A DNA stretch of 64,000 bases from an uncultured Erysipelotrichaceae bacterium. Lineage in GTDB: Bacteria > Bacillota_I > Bacilli_A > RFN20 > CAG-826. Under the pieces are notes generated by a model. The model did no database searches and was not told the DNA's origin. It worked only from the letters and a program-made list of their open reading frames with translations. Below, one piece after another: positions 1-8,437 of the stretch; position 1 is the stretch's first letter, and the number at the start of each line of letters is the position of its first letter. The translations under genes were made by a program, and so were the position numbers. The stretch is taken from the NCBI GenBank assembly GCA_900314865.1, contig OMWW01000005.1, forward strand, positions 1-64,000, read 5' to 3'.

Positions 1-1416
1 AATTAAGCCCATGGCAATACCACTAACAATGCCTTTGATTGGGACACCAGCCGCCATCAAGGACATACAAGAAGCACAGATAGAAGCCTGAGAAGAGGAA
101 CCGTTAGATTCAACAACTTCCGCGACAGTTCTAATTGTGTATGGGAATTCTTCCGCGCTAGGAATGACGTATGATAAGGCTCTTTCACCTAAAGCACCAT
201 GTCCGATTTCTCTTCTTCCTGGGGAACCCATTCTTCCAACTTCACCAACAGAGTATGGTGGGAAGTTATAGTGATGCATCCAGTGACGTGTTTCTTCATC
301 GGTTAAGTTATCAATGATTTGTTCATCACTCTTAGCACCTAATGTGGTAACAGAGATAACTTGAGTTTGACCTCTAGTAAACATCGCAGAACCATGAGTT
401 CTTGGTAATAAGTCAACTTGAGCGTCCAAAGGACGAATTTCATCAACTTTACGACCATCTGGTCTGATCTTCTCATCAGTAATAAGTCTTCTGACTTCTT
501 TAGCGACCAATTTTTCAAGGGTTTCTTTAACCATTGATAAGGTCTTTTGATGAGTTTTTTCATCTTCGTATTTTCTATTATCGTAATCATCGATAATCTC
601 GTTTTCAATCGCGTCAATCGCATCTTGTCTTTCGAGTTTATCAAAGATAGAAATAGCTTTGACTAAGCGAGCTTCCGCTCTTTCGGTGACATCTTTTTCA
701 ATGACTGGATCACAGACATATAAATCGATGTGACGTTTTTCTTTACCGACTTCTTTGATGATTTTTTCTTGCCATACACATAATTTCTTAATGGCTTCGT
801 GGCCAAACATCAAAGCGTCTAACATATCTTCTTCACTAACTTGATCAGCACCAGCTTCAACCATGTTAATGGCTTCTTTAGTACCAGCAACTGCTAAGTT
901 AATGTCAGAATGTGCTTTTTCTTCAACAGTTGGGTTAATGATGAATTTACCATTCACTCTACCAACATAAACTCCAGCGATAGGACCATCAAATGGAATA
1001 TCAGAAATTCCAAGGGCTAAGCTAGAGCCAAGCATTGCAGTCATTTCTGGAGTGCAATCTTGATCAACAGACATAACTGTATTAACGATTTGGACTTCAT
1101 TACGGAATCCTTCGGAGAACATTGGTCTAATAGGACGGTCAATTAATCTTGCAGTTAAGGTAGCGTGTTCTCCAGCACGACCTTCTCTTCTTAAAAATGA
1201 GCCAGGGATTTTACCAACAGCATATTGTTTTTCTTCGTATCCCACAGTTAATGGGAAAAAGTCTCCTTCCTTTGGTAAATCAGAGGCGCATGCAGTGGAA
1301 AGAACTACTGTTTCGTTTAATCTCACTAAAACTGCGCCGTCAGCTTGCTTAGCAATCTCGCCAGTTTCAACAACGAACTTCTTTCCTTCGAACTCTAATT
1401 CGAATACTTTTTTCAT
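1..1416 (-). CDS. pnp: Polyribonucleotide nucleotidyltransferase, partial (N-terminal two thirds)
   Basis: PNPase degrades RNA 3' to 5' by phosphorolysis in the cytoplasm. The 472 visible residues begin [19 protein letters not shown]. They contain the first RNase PH domain (with [14 protein letters not shown]), the helical linker, and the start of the second RNase PH domain (with [15 protein letters not shown] and [15 protein letters not shown]). The family is about 700 residues long, so the C-terminal KH and S1 RNA-binding domains lie beyond the window edge. The start was chosen at the only ATG that gives the conserved N-terminus; a weak AAAGAG precedes it. The gene follows rpsO as in Bacillus, separated by a terminator. 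Confidence 0.97.
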   Translation of the reverse strand, partial: MKKVFELEFEGKKFVVETGEIAKQADGAVLVRLNETVVLSTACASDLPKEGDFFPLTVGYEEKQYAVGKIPGSFLRREGRAGEHATLTARLIDRPIRPMFSEGFRNEVQIVNTVMSVDQDCTPEMTAMLGSSLALGISDIPFDGPIAGVYVGRVNGKFIINPTVEEKAHSDINLAVAGTKEAINMVEAGADQVSEEDMLDALMFGHEAIKKLCVWQEKIIKEVGKEKRHIDLYVCDPVIEKDVTERAEARLVKAISIFDKLERQDAIDAIENEIIDDYDNRKYEDEKTHQKTLSMVKETLEKLVAKEVRRLITDEKIRPDGRKVDEIRPLDAQVDLLPRTHGSAMFTRGQTQVISVTTLGAKSDEQIIDNLTDEETRHWMHHYNFPPYSVGEVGRMGSPGRREIGHGALGERALSYVIPSAEEFPYTIRTVAEVVESNGSSSQASICASCMSLMAAGVPIKGIVSGIAMGLI

Positions 1417-1435
1417 CTCTTTTTTCTTCTTTCTA

Positions 1436-1468
1436 AATAACATAACGCGATAATGTTATTACATTATT
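1436..1468 (-). promoter_or_regulatory. Overlapping inverted repeats in the pnp leader
   Basis: AATAACAT (1436-1443) can pair with ATGTTATT (1453-1460). The overlapping TAATGT (1451-1456) can instead pair with ACATTA (1461-1466) around a TATT loop. The two hairpins exclude each other and lie 20-50 nt upstream of the pnp start. In E. coli, pnp is autoregulated through a 5' leader stem-loop; a similar role here is inference only. Confidence 0.4.
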
Positions 1469-1490
1469 GGACAAATAACAACACTTTTCA

Positions 1491-1518
1491 TAAAAAAAGA
1501 ACCACATTATTGTGGTTC
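1491..1518 (-). terminator. Intrinsic terminator after rpsO
   Basis: On the minus strand an 8-bp stem (GAACCACA/TGTGGTTC, loop of 4) at 1499-1518 is followed by a run of seven T. It lies between rpsO and pnp, so pnp depends on read-through or its own promoter. Confidence 0.85.
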
Positions 1519-1540
1519 AATTTCATTTTTGCTTCTTAAC

Positions 1541-1810
1541 TTATTTTCTTAAGCCGAGAGAGACAATGAGTTTTAAGTAACCTTCACGGTCTGTTCTAGC
1601 AAGATAATCAAGTAAGCTTCTACGTTGTCCGACGAGAATCATTAAGCCTCTTTTACTAGCGGCGTCCTTGTGATTCTTCTTTAAGTGTTCGGTTAACGCT
1701 TTGATTTGTTCGGTAAGAAGAGCAACTTGGACTTCAATAGAGCCAGTGTCTTTTTCGTTTTTACCGTACATCTTGACGATTTCTGCTTTTCTTTCTTTAG
1801 AAAGTGCCAT
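1541..1810 (-). CDS. rpsO: 30S ribosomal protein S15
   Basis: S15 binds 16S rRNA early in assembly of the small-subunit platform. The 89-residue product is full family length and carries the signatures [16 protein letters not shown] and [21 protein letters not shown] strong AGAAGGAGGA Shine-Dalgarno sits 8 nt before the ATG. The gene has its own predicted promoter and a roughly 85-nt leader, and ends at an intrinsic terminator. The position between ribF and pnp is conserved in Bacilli. Confidence 0.98.
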   Translation of the reverse strand: MALSKERKAEIVKMYGKNEKDTGSIEVQVALLTEQIKALTEHLKKNHKDAASKRGLMILVGQRRSLLDYLARTDREGYLKLIVSLGLRK

Positions 1811-1902
1811 CGTTAAGTTCCTCCTTCTTTTAAATGTTCTTAACTTAAGCCCGGGGATTTCGTTGAGGATTCGAAGACCCTAGAGATAAGTCGCTGGTAG
1901 TT
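1811..1902 (-). promoter_or_regulatory. rpsO mRNA leader with the Shine-Dalgarno inside a hairpin loop
   Basis: In the leader RNA, GUUAAG (1839-1844) can pair with CUUAAC (1812-1817) just before the AUG, leaving the GGAGG site in the loop. Farther upstream, CUUA and GGG near 1876-1892 can pair with CCC and UAAG near 1846-1855. S15 represses its own mRNA through leader structures in several bacteria. No match to a defined S15-leader class is claimed. Confidence 0.4.
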
Positions 1903-1931
1903 AGTATATATTATCTATTCGATAATAGAAA
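1903..1931 (-). promoter_or_regulatory. Predicted rpsO promoter with a palindrome in the spacer
   Basis: -35 TTTCTA (1926-1931), a 17-bp spacer and -10 TATACT (1903-1908). A perfect inverted repeat, TATTATC-TATTC-GATAATA (1909-1927), fills the spacer and could be an operator. The -35 is weak. Confidence 0.45.
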
Positions 1932-1938
1932 GTATTTT

Positions 1939-2835
1939 TTATTTTAATTCGCTTTTAGCGAGTTCTGAGTCCTTGCTTAATTGAGCGCTTAATTCTTCTA
2001 AAGACCCAAATTTAGTGATGTTACGGATATATCTCACAAACTGTACTTCAATCTCTTTACCGTAAAGATTGTCTTTAAAGTTTAATAGATGGACTTCAAT
2101 GATTGGGTCGTTCAATTCTTGGATGGTTGGATGAGTACTCATAGAGATGATTGCCTTATATTTACTATTGAGCACAAGAGCATATCCAATATAGACACCA
2201 ATCTTAGGTAAAACATATGGATAAGAGAGCTCTAAATTCGCAGTTGGGAATCCCGTTTTTTCTCCGTTATGATGTCCTTCCACCACTAAACCGGTGACTT
2301 GATAATTTCTTCCTAATAGAGAATTAACTTCATCCATTTTACCTTCGCTGATAAGTTCGCGAATTTGTCTCGATGACACTTTAGTGTCACCACTCTCTAA
2401 AAGCTCTTCAATATGAGTGTTAAAATGCTCTTTTAAATAAGAGGCATCACCTTCACCATTTTTGCCAAAATGATAGTCTTTTCCGATATAGATTTCATTA
2501 GGGTTGATTGGCTTTAGAATCTTTTCAATAAAGTCATCTTTACTTAAATCAAGAAGGACCTTGGACACTCTTAAAATGTAGAGGTATTTGACCCCCATTC
2601 GTTTAAAAATATTGGCCTTATCAAACAAAGAAGTGATATGTGAATATTTGATACTTTTGCCTAAAATAAAGGAAGGAGAAATATCAAAAGTCATAATGCC
2701 AGTTGGACCTTCTTTTATAGCTTTATTGATCATTTCTTGATGTCCGATATGCACACCATCAAAATAGCCAAGAACAAGATTTATCTTGTTTTCTTGTAAG
2801 GAAATGTTATGAATGTCAATTTCGATAATCTTCAT
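1939..2835 (-). CDS. ribF: Bifunctional riboflavin kinase / FAD synthetase
   Basis: Converts riboflavin to FMN and then FAD in the cytoplasm. The N-terminal nucleotidyltransferase domain has GYFDGVHIGHQ (residues 23-33) and an SSRQIRELISEG block (154-165). The C-terminal riboflavin kinase domain has GFPTANLE (195-202). The 298-residue length is slightly below the usual 310. The ATG overlaps the truB stop (TAATG), so the two are translationally coupled. This is the last gene of the rimP-to-ribF operon; the next gene, rpsO, has its own promoter. Confidence 0.96.
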   Translation of the reverse strand: MKIIEIDIHNISLQENKINLVLGYFDGVHIGHQEMINKAIKEGPTGIMTFDISPSFILGKSIKYSHITSLFDKANIFKRMGVKYLYILRVSKVLLDLSKDDFIEKILKPINPNEIYIGKDYHFGKNGEGDASYLKEHFNTHIEELLESGDTKVSSRQIRELISEGKMDEVNSLLGRNYQVTGLVVEGHHNGEKTGFPTANLELSYPYVLPKIGVYIGYALVLNSKYKAIISMSTHPTIQELNDPIIEVHLLNFKDNLYGKEIEVQFVRYIRNITKFGSLEELSAQLSKDSELAKSELK

Positions 2836-3701
2836 TAAAACAAACCTCTAACAAATTCTAGTTTACCCTTGTTAGTTCTTTTATAAATAGCAATCGCCTC
2901 TAAAGAATTAGACGCTACTAATATTTTATCTTCTAATGTATTTATTTCTAAATACTTTATTTTTCCGTTTTTGATATCTTCAATAGTTTTATCGTCCTTC
3001 ACAACCGGAGTGATGAATCGAGACAAAACATCATAAGTAGAATATCCTTCTTTAACCTTATTTTGAATATCTTCTAAAGAAGAACATTCTTCCTTTTTAA
3101 ATGGGCCAACACCCACTCTAGTTAAAGAGACTAAATGACCTACATTTCCTAGTTTTTTGGCTATATCTCCACCAAGAACCCTGATGTAAGTACCACTACT
3201 TACTTTACAAAAGACCTTGATGATACCCTCATTTTTGTTGTAATTGAGCAAAGAAATATCATAAACATTAATTACCCTACTTGGACGTTCGATTTCAATG
3301 CCTTTATGCGCTAAATCGTATAGCCTAACTCCGTTAACGTGTATAGCGCTAGTCATTGGAGGAACTTGTTCTTGCTCTCCTAAAAACGAATGTAACACAG
3401 CGTTAATTTCTTCTTCGCTATATTCTTTAACATCCATTTCTTTAATTACTTTCCCAGTGTTATCAAGTGTATCAGTTTCTACTCCAAGTTTGATTTCAGC
3501 AACATATTCTTTTATCGATTCATCAAAGAAAGCGTTAGCCTTGGTGCATCTTCCGGTTGAGACTATTAAAACTCCACTAGCAAAAGGATCAAGTGTGCCC
3601 ACATGTCCAACCTTCTTTTCTTTAAAGGTTTTACCGATTATATTGCACACTTGTCTAGAAGTGAGGTTAATTGGTTTATCAACTAAGAAGATTCTGTCCA
3701 T
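2835..3701 (-). CDS. truB: tRNA pseudouridine-55 synthase TruB
   Basis: Isomerises U55 in the T-loop of tRNAs. The catalytic motif HVGTLDPFASGVL is at residues 33-45, with Asp38 as the expected nucleophile, and MTSAIHVNGVRLYDLA follows mid-protein. The length (288) is normal for the Bacilli form. The ATG has no recognisable Shine-Dalgarno site and lies 10 nt after a hairpin with a T-tract (3704-3728) that separates it from rbfA. It overlaps ribF by one base. Confidence 0.96.
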   Translation of the reverse strand: MDRIFLVDKPINLTSRQVCNIIGKTFKEKKVGHVGTLDPFASGVLIVSTGRCTKANAFFDESIKEYVAEIKLGVETDTLDNTGKVIKEMDVKEYSEEEINAVLHSFLGEQEQVPPMTSAIHVNGVRLYDLAHKGIEIERPSRVINVYDISLLNYNKNEGIIKVFCKVSSGTYIRVLGGDIAKKLGNVGHLVSLTRVGVGPFKKEECSSLEDIQNKVKEGYSTYDVLSRFITPVVKDDKTIEDIKNGKIKYLEINTLEDKILVASNSLEAIAIYKRTNKGKLEFVRGLF

Positions 3702-3703
3702 AA

Positions 3704-3728
3704 CACAAAAAGGAGATTTTAAATCTCC
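3704..3728 (-). terminator. Terminator-like hairpin between rbfA and truB
   Basis: The minus-strand RNA GGAGAUUUAAAAUCUCC (6-bp stem, 5-nt loop) is followed by UUUUUGUG. It overlaps the rbfA stop codon and ends just before the truB AUG. It would act as an internal attenuator within an otherwise compact operon. Confidence 0.6.
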
Positions 3729-4054
3729 TATTTCTTTAATAATTCGCTGATTCTTTCTTCTTTTTTGTATCCTTCATCTAAAACAAAGCGAATTTCAGGA
3801 ACCCTACGAGTGTCTAATTTAGAAGCGAGTTCACTTCTAATAAAGCCTTTAGCCTTATTAAGCACTTCTAACGATGGTTCAATGTCTTCGTCTTTAATAA
3901 AGGAGACATACACTGTCGCGTAAGAAAAGTCTTTTGACACTCTTACTTCTGGAATTGAGACAAATCCAAGATGAGGATCTCTCACTTGAAATTGAATAAT
4001 TTCGGCAATGTTCTTTCTAATGATAGTCGCGATTCTTTCTTGCTTATTGGCCAT
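3728..4054 (-). CDS. rbfA: Ribosome-binding factor A
   Basis: Assists late 30S maturation at the 5' end of 16S rRNA. The product is 108 residues with RIATIIRKNIAEII at the N-terminus, VRDPHLGFVSIPEV, and FVLDEGYKKEERI near the end, all typical of the KH-like RbfA fold. The start overlaps the infB stop (TAATG); a GGTGGAG in the end of infB serves as ribosome-binding site. It has no insertions. Confidence 0.95.
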   Translation of the reverse strand: MANKQERIATIIRKNIAEIIQFQVRDPHLGFVSIPEVRVSKDFSYATVYVSFIKDEDIEPSLEVLNKAKGFIRSELASKLDTRRVPEIRFVLDEGYKKEERISELLKK

Positions 4055-5886
4055 TAATCGCTCTCCACCATTTCATATCCTTCGATGATATCGTTTTCTT
4101 TAATATCATTAAAGTTTTCAATTAACATACCGCATTCAAAGCCAGCTTTAACTTCTTTGACTTGGTCTTTTTCTCTTTGTAAGGATGCAAGTTTACCAGT
4201 ATAAACAACAACGCCTTCTCTGATAACACGAATTAAGGAATTGGATTTAATAAATCCATCAGTCACCATACAACCAGCGATTGTGCCAACTTTAGAGACT
4301 TTGAAGAGTCTTCTAATTTCAGCTTGGCCAGTAACTTTTTCAACAAGTTCTTTCTTAAGCATACCTTTCATCGCTGCTTGAATTTCTTCAATTAAAGCGT
4401 AGATGATGTTGTGTAATCTGATTTCTACTTTCTCTTCAGCGGCTTTCGCTCTAGTCTTAGCGTCTGGTCTAACATTAAAACCATAGACAATAGCTTTAGA
4501 GGCACTCGCTAAAAGGATATCACTTTCAGTAATGGCACCACTGGTAGCACGAATAACATTAATTTTAATGTTATCTGTATTAAGTTTTTCTAAAGAATTT
4601 TTAACGGCTTCTGCTGAACCAGTGCTATCAGCCTTAATGATGACGTTAATTGTTTGAACATCGCCTGCTTTAGCAAGATTAAATAAATCTTCTAAGCTAG
4701 CCGCACTGCTCTTGTTCTTTTCTTTGGCTTCTTTAAGTTGTTTACGTTTTAAAGCAATAGCACGAGCTTCACTTTCTTCCGCGAAGGCCATGAAGTGATC
4801 ACCAGCCTCTGGAACTTCTGCTAAACCGATAACGGAAACAGGAGTGCTTGGAGTGGCTTCTTGAAGAACTTTCTTAAATTCATTAGTCATTCTTCTGGCT
4901 TTACCATAAGATGTACCGACTACTAAGTAGTCGCCTTCTTTTAATGTACCATTTTGAATAAGCAAGGTAGCTTTTGGACCTTCATTTTTATCAAGTTTAG
5001 CTTCTAAGACTGTTCCTAAAGCGTAACGATCTGGGTTAGCTTTGAGTTCTTTCATCTCACTGACAAGTAAGATGGCTTCAAGTAAACCTTCGATGTTTTG
5101 TTTCTTCTTAGCAGAGATTTCCACCATGATGTTTTCTCCGCCATATTCTTCAGCAACAATTTCATATTGCATTAATTCATTTTTAACTCTCTCTGGATCA
5201 GCGCCTGCTTTATCAATTTTATTGATAGCCACAATAATTGGGACTCCAGCACTCTTAGCGTGGTCAATAGCTTCAATAGTTTGAGGCATAACACCATCAT
5301 CAGCAGCAACCACTAAGACGACAATATCGGTAACAGAAGCACCTCTACTTCTCATCGCAGTAAAAGCTTCGTGACCTGGAGTGTCAATGAAGGTAATCTT
5401 TTGTCCTTTAATTTCTTTTTGATAAGCACCAATCTCTTGAGAGATACCACCAACTTCGCCAGCGACAAGGTTAGAATTTCTAATCGCATCGATTAATGTG
5501 GTCTTACCGTGGTCAACGTGGCCCATGATGGTAACCACTGGTGGACGTTCTTTTAATTTGGATGGGTCGTCATTAATGACGACATCTTCAAAGTTTTCAG
5601 CAGCAACAATGGTTTTCTTTTCAAAGTCGTAGCCAAATTCAAGGCAAACTAAACCAATAAGTTCATCATCTAAGATGGTGTTGATGGTAATCATTTTGCC
5701 TTGCATAAAAAGGAATTTAATAATGTCGGCAACAGGAATGTTGAGTGATTTTGATAATTCTGCAGTTGAAATAGCGCCAGTATAGACAAAGACACCACCA
5801 TTAACTTTGGTTTTAATCTTGTCAACGCTGACTTTTGTCGATACGTTTGTTTCTCTTTCAAAAGTTTTCTTATTGTTTTTGCCCAT
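4054..5886 (-). CDS. infB: Translation initiation factor IF-2
   Basis: GTPase that places fMet-tRNA on the 30S subunit. G1 GHVDHGKT is at residues 122-129, followed by DTPGHEAF (G3) and NKID (G4), then the domains II-IV that bind initiator tRNA. At 610 residues it is short: only about 115 residues precede the G domain, so the long charged N-terminal extension of many IF-2 proteins is nearly absent. AGAGGG lies 6 nt before the ATG. The YlxQ (L7Ae-like) gene usually found between ylxR and infB is missing; ylxR ends one base upstream. Confidence 0.98.
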   Translation of the reverse strand: MGKNNKKTFERETNVSTKVSVDKIKTKVNGGVFVYTGAISTAELSKSLNIPVADIIKFLFMQGKMITINTILDDELIGLVCLEFGYDFEKKTIVAAENFEDVVINDDPSKLKERPPVVTIMGHVDHGKTTLIDAIRNSNLVAGEVGGISQEIGAYQKEIKGQKITFIDTPGHEAFTAMRSRGASVTDIVVLVVAADDGVMPQTIEAIDHAKSAGVPIIVAINKIDKAGADPERVKNELMQYEIVAEEYGGENIMVEISAKKKQNIEGLLEAILLVSEMKELKANPDRYALGTVLEAKLDKNEGPKATLLIQNGTLKEGDYLVVGTSYGKARRMTNEFKKVLQEATPSTPVSVIGLAEVPEAGDHFMAFAEESEARAIALKRKQLKEAKEKNKSSAASLEDLFNLAKAGDVQTINVIIKADSTGSAEAVKNSLEKLNTDNIKINVIRATSGAITESDILLASASKAIVYGFNVRPDAKTRAKAAEEKVEIRLHNIIYALIEEIQAAMKGMLKKELVEKVTGQAEIRRLFKVSKVGTIAGCMVTDGFIKSNSLIRVIREGVVVYTGKLASLQREKDQVKEVKAGFECGMLIENFNDIKENDIIEGYEMVESD

Positions 5887-5887
5887 A

Positions 5888-6157
5888 TTAATCCCTCTTT
5901 TCTTCTAAATTATTTATCATAGATAAATAGATTTCATCTTCAACATTAACGTGAAGAGATCTAGCAAAGGTGTTTTTCTTTCTTGCTAATTCTATTACCT
6001 TGATATCTTTTTTGATGTAAACACCTCGACCACCTAAATTTTGTTCTTTGTCAAAGTATGCTTTTCCATTAATCTTAGCGACTCTAAATAAATTAGACTT
6101 CTCTAAATATTCTCTAGTAATGACACATTGACGGATAACAGGTGATCTTTTATTCAT
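5888..6157 (-). CDS. ylxR: YlxR family RNA-binding protein (DUF448)
   Basis: Small nucleic-acid binding protein of the nusA-infB operon; in B. subtilis the family has been linked to RNase P modulation (RnpM). The 89-residue product has the family motifs IRQCVITRE and GGRGVYIKKD, with basic residues toward the C-terminus. There is no Shine-Dalgarno site. The ATG directly follows a 20-bp perfect palindrome (6158-6177) that also overlaps the nusA stop, so translation may be coupled to nusA or limited by that structure. Confidence 0.93.
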   Translation of the reverse strand: MNKRSPVIRQCVITREYLEKSNLFRVAKINGKAYFDKEQNLGGRGVYIKKDIKVIELARKKNTFARSLHVNVEDEIYLSMINNLEEKRD

Positions 6158-6177
6158 ATTAATAACTAGTTATTAAT
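6158..6177. repeat. 20-bp perfect palindrome between nusA and ylxR
   Basis: ATTAATAACTAGTTATTAAT is self-complementary. As RNA it forms an 8-bp stem with a CUAG loop ending directly at the ylxR start codon. There is no T-run, so it is not a terminator; it may be a translation-control hairpin or a protein site. Confidence 0.6.
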
Positions 6178-7834
6178 CCTCATCGTAATACTCATCGTAT
6201 TCATCGTAGTCGATATCGTCATCGAGATCTTCCTCGACTTCGTTTTCTTCTTCTTCGATTTCTTTGAGTTCTTCTTCGGTATAAATAGACATACGTGGTC
6301 CATCAGCGTGAGTGATGCCAGGTTTCTTGTCTTCTTCTTCCTCTTCAGCTTTCTTTTTGGAACGCTTGAAGCTGGTTTTCTTTTGAGCTTTGCCAGAATC
6401 TTCGAGTGATTTTTCAAGATCTTCAAGGGTGGTTGTAGTCTTGACTTGGGTGGTCTTGACTTCTTCAACCTTCTCTTCTTTGACTTCTGGAACGACTTCT
6501 TCGACTTTTTCTTCTTTAACCTCTTCATTAGGTGCAGTTAAATCTTCTTTTTCTGCAACTTCTTCTAAAGCGGTATCAAAGTCATTACTTTCTTCTTCAT
6601 AATTACGTGCTTGAGGAGCGACATAACCTTCTGGAAGTCCTGGAAGAACACCTTCATCCTTGTTTTGATAAACAAGAGCCGCTCTTTGAGCTTCCATAAC
6701 TCTCTTCGCTCTTTCTTCCATTTCAATAGCGCTGAGTTCTTCAAAGCTTTGATATTCAAGACCTTGTTCAAGGGCTTCGCTTTCAATCTTGATATCAATG
6801 TTATAGCCAGTTAACTTAACTGCTAATCTAGCGTTGACGCCTTTTCTACCAATAGCTAAAGATAAGGAGTCGTCTTTAACTACCACTAAGGCGGATTTGT
6901 TTTCTTCATCAACTTTAATACCAACTACATGAGCAGGTTTTAAAGCTTCCATAATATATAAGCCAGAATTTTCTTTATAGGCGATGATATCAATTTTTTC
7001 TTTAGAAGAACCATTGCCTAATTGAGAAACAACTTTTTGAATACGGCTACCATTTGGACCAATACACGCTCCAGCAGGATCAACATTTGGATCACTACTA
7101 TAAACAGCAACCTTACTTCTTTCACCAGCTTCTCTAGCGATGGCTTTAATAACGATTGTGCCATCATATATATCGTGAATATTTTCGGTTAATAACGCTT
7201 TTAAGAATCCTTCACAAGCACGAGAAACAACGATGTGAGCTCCGCTTTTTGTTCCACTAGCAACATCATTAACAAATAATTTGATGGTGTCACCAACAGC
7301 GAATCTTTCATCTTTGATCATTTCTTTTCTTGGGAGATAGACACTTGTTCTACCAATATTAATAGAGGCACCTCTATCATCATATTGTTCAACTCTACCA
7401 GTGATAAGGGTATTGATCTTATCTTTAAATTGTTCATGGAGAACTTCTTTTTCTGCTTCAGCGAACTTTTGTTTCATTAAGTTCTTAACGGTGATAACGA
7501 TTGCTTTACGAAGTTCATCAATTTTCACTGGAATACGGAATTCGTCACCAGCTTTGTATTTTTTACTCTTATCTTCTTCATTTGCGTCTTCGACAGAGAT
7601 TTCGAGTAAATCATCTTCAACTTCATCAACAACATTTTTGATTTGGCACATTTCAATGATTCCAGTGTCTAAATCAAAAACAACATCGACTAAAGCATCG
7701 TCTCCTCCAAGAGACTTTTTGTAGGCTTTCGCCATTGATTCTTTTAGTGCTTCGATAACGCGTTCTTTAGAGATTCCCTTGCTAACCTCAATCGCATCAA
7801 GAGCGGCGTTAATTTCACTTACGTTAATAGCCAT
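6173..7834 (-). CDS. nusA: Transcription factor NusA with a long acidic tail
   Basis: Modulates pausing, termination and antitermination by RNA polymerase. The order is N-terminal RNAP-binding domain, S1 domain (ITGRVEQYDDRGASINIGRTSVYLPRKEM), then two KH domains (GACIGPNGSRIQ and AIGRKGVNARLAV). The Bacillus protein ends after the KH domains near residue 370-400. Here about 150 further residues are highly acidic, with E/K runs such as VKEEKVEEV repeated three times and a D/E-Y rich terminus. AAGGAG lies 7 nt before the ATG; rimP ends 11 nt upstream. Confidence 0.97.
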   Translation of the reverse strand: MAINVSEINAALDAIEVSKGISKERVIEALKESMAKAYKKSLGGDDALVDVVFDLDTGIIEMCQIKNVVDEVEDDLLEISVEDANEEDKSKKYKAGDEFRIPVKIDELRKAIVITVKNLMKQKFAEAEKEVLHEQFKDKINTLITGRVEQYDDRGASINIGRTSVYLPRKEMIKDERFAVGDTIKLFVNDVASGTKSGAHIVVSRACEGFLKALLTENIHDIYDGTIVIKAIAREAGERSKVAVYSSDPNVDPAGACIGPNGSRIQKVVSQLGNGSSKEKIDIIAYKENSGLYIMEALKPAHVVGIKVDEENKSALVVVKDDSLSLAIGRKGVNARLAVKLTGYNIDIKIESEALEQGLEYQSFEELSAIEMEERAKRVMEAQRAALVYQNKDEGVLPGLPEGYVAPQARNYEEESNDFDTALEEVAEKEDLTAPNEEVKEEKVEEVVPEVKEEKVEEVKTTQVKTTTTLEDLEKSLEDSGKAQKKTSFKRSKKKAEEEEEDKKPGITHADGPRMSIYTEEELKEIEEEENEVEEDLDDDIDYDEYDEYYDED

Positions 7835-7845
7835 AAATACACTCC

Positions 7846-8304
7846 TTAAAATTTAATTGCTAAACGAATTTTATATATATTACTTAGTAATATAACGACT
7901 TGTTTTACTCTTGTTTTAATTCTATAAGAAAGAGTAATAGAATCTTCATTAACCTCAATTAAGTCACCTTCGTAGATGTTTTCTCCCGCTATTGGATTAG
8001 TGAGATGTACATTTACATATCGACCAACATAGTCTTTAAGTGAATCAACCTTAAGAGGTTTTTCTGCTCCTAAGGACGAGATGTCGAGGAAATATTTTTC
8101 ATTACTATCATCAATAGAGTCGATGAAGGTAGAAAGTTCACCACTTAAGTAGACGATTGAATCCATATCGATAGGTTCAATGCGATCAACGACGATTGAG
8201 ATAATAACATCACCTTTTTCAATCTTTCTATTAATAGAAACAAGGTCATATCCTAATTCATTGATCTTCTTTTCAAGTGCTTCTTTATTACGAACAATAT
8301 CCAT
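7846..8304 (-). CDS. rimP: Ribosome maturation factor RimP
   Basis: Needed for 30S subunit maturation. The product is 152 residues with the family pattern EKKINELGYDLVSINR followed by SPGA-like LDISSLGAEKPL. The chosen ATG at 8304 has AAGGGAG (8311-8317) 6 nt upstream; a longer TTG reading frame would place that site inside the gene. It is the first gene of the operon, behind a predicted promoter and a terminator-like leader hairpin. Confidence 0.93.
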   Translation of the reverse strand: MDIVRNKEALEKKINELGYDLVSINRKIEKGDVIISIVVDRIEPIDMDSIVYLSGELSTFIDSIDDSNEKYFLDISSLGAEKPLKVDSLKDYVGRYVNVHLTNPIAGENIYEGDLIEVNEDSITLSYRIKTRVKQVVILLSNIYKIRLAIKF

Positions 8305-8387
8305 CTCTATCTCCCTTAAAAACAAAGAGTGGCAACTCGGCCACTCTTATTCAGAGCAATTTGACGTTTATTTCTAAACGCTCAATT
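8305..8387 (-). promoter_or_regulatory. Leader of the rimP-nusA-infB operon with a terminator-like hairpin
   Basis: Two hairpins lie between the promoter and the rimP Shine-Dalgarno. The first has a 10-bp stem with one bulge and a GAAA loop (8361-8385). The second is AAGAGUGG/CCACUCUU (8325-8332 with 8341-8348), followed by UUUGUUUUU (8316-8324) and then AAGGGAG. The second looks like an intrinsic attenuator. From memory, the B. subtilis nusA operon is autoregulated by NusA-dependent termination in its leader; the same logic is plausible here. Confidence 0.6.
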
Positions 8388-8416
8388 AATATACAAGATA
8401 TATTTTTATATTGCAA
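8388..8416 (-). promoter_or_regulatory. Promoter of the rimP-nusA-infB operon
   Basis: -35 TTGCAA (8411-8416), 17-bp spacer, -10 TATATT (8388-8393). It is placed about 85 nt before the rimP start. Confidence 0.7.
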
Positions 8417-8437
8417 TATATATTTTACGCATACGCG

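Noticed and set aside
1909..1927. Hairpin as terminator of ribF
   Set aside because: No T-run follows on the minus strand; it lies inside the predicted rpsO promoter.
6166..6528. Lys/Arg-rich minus-strand frame inside nusA
   Set aside because: Alternate frame of the acidic nusA tail; low-complexity composition, no start signal.
8305..8325. Longer rimP starting at TTG (8325)
   Set aside because: It would place the AAGGGAG ribosome-binding site inside the coding region; the ATG at 8304 has correct spacing.
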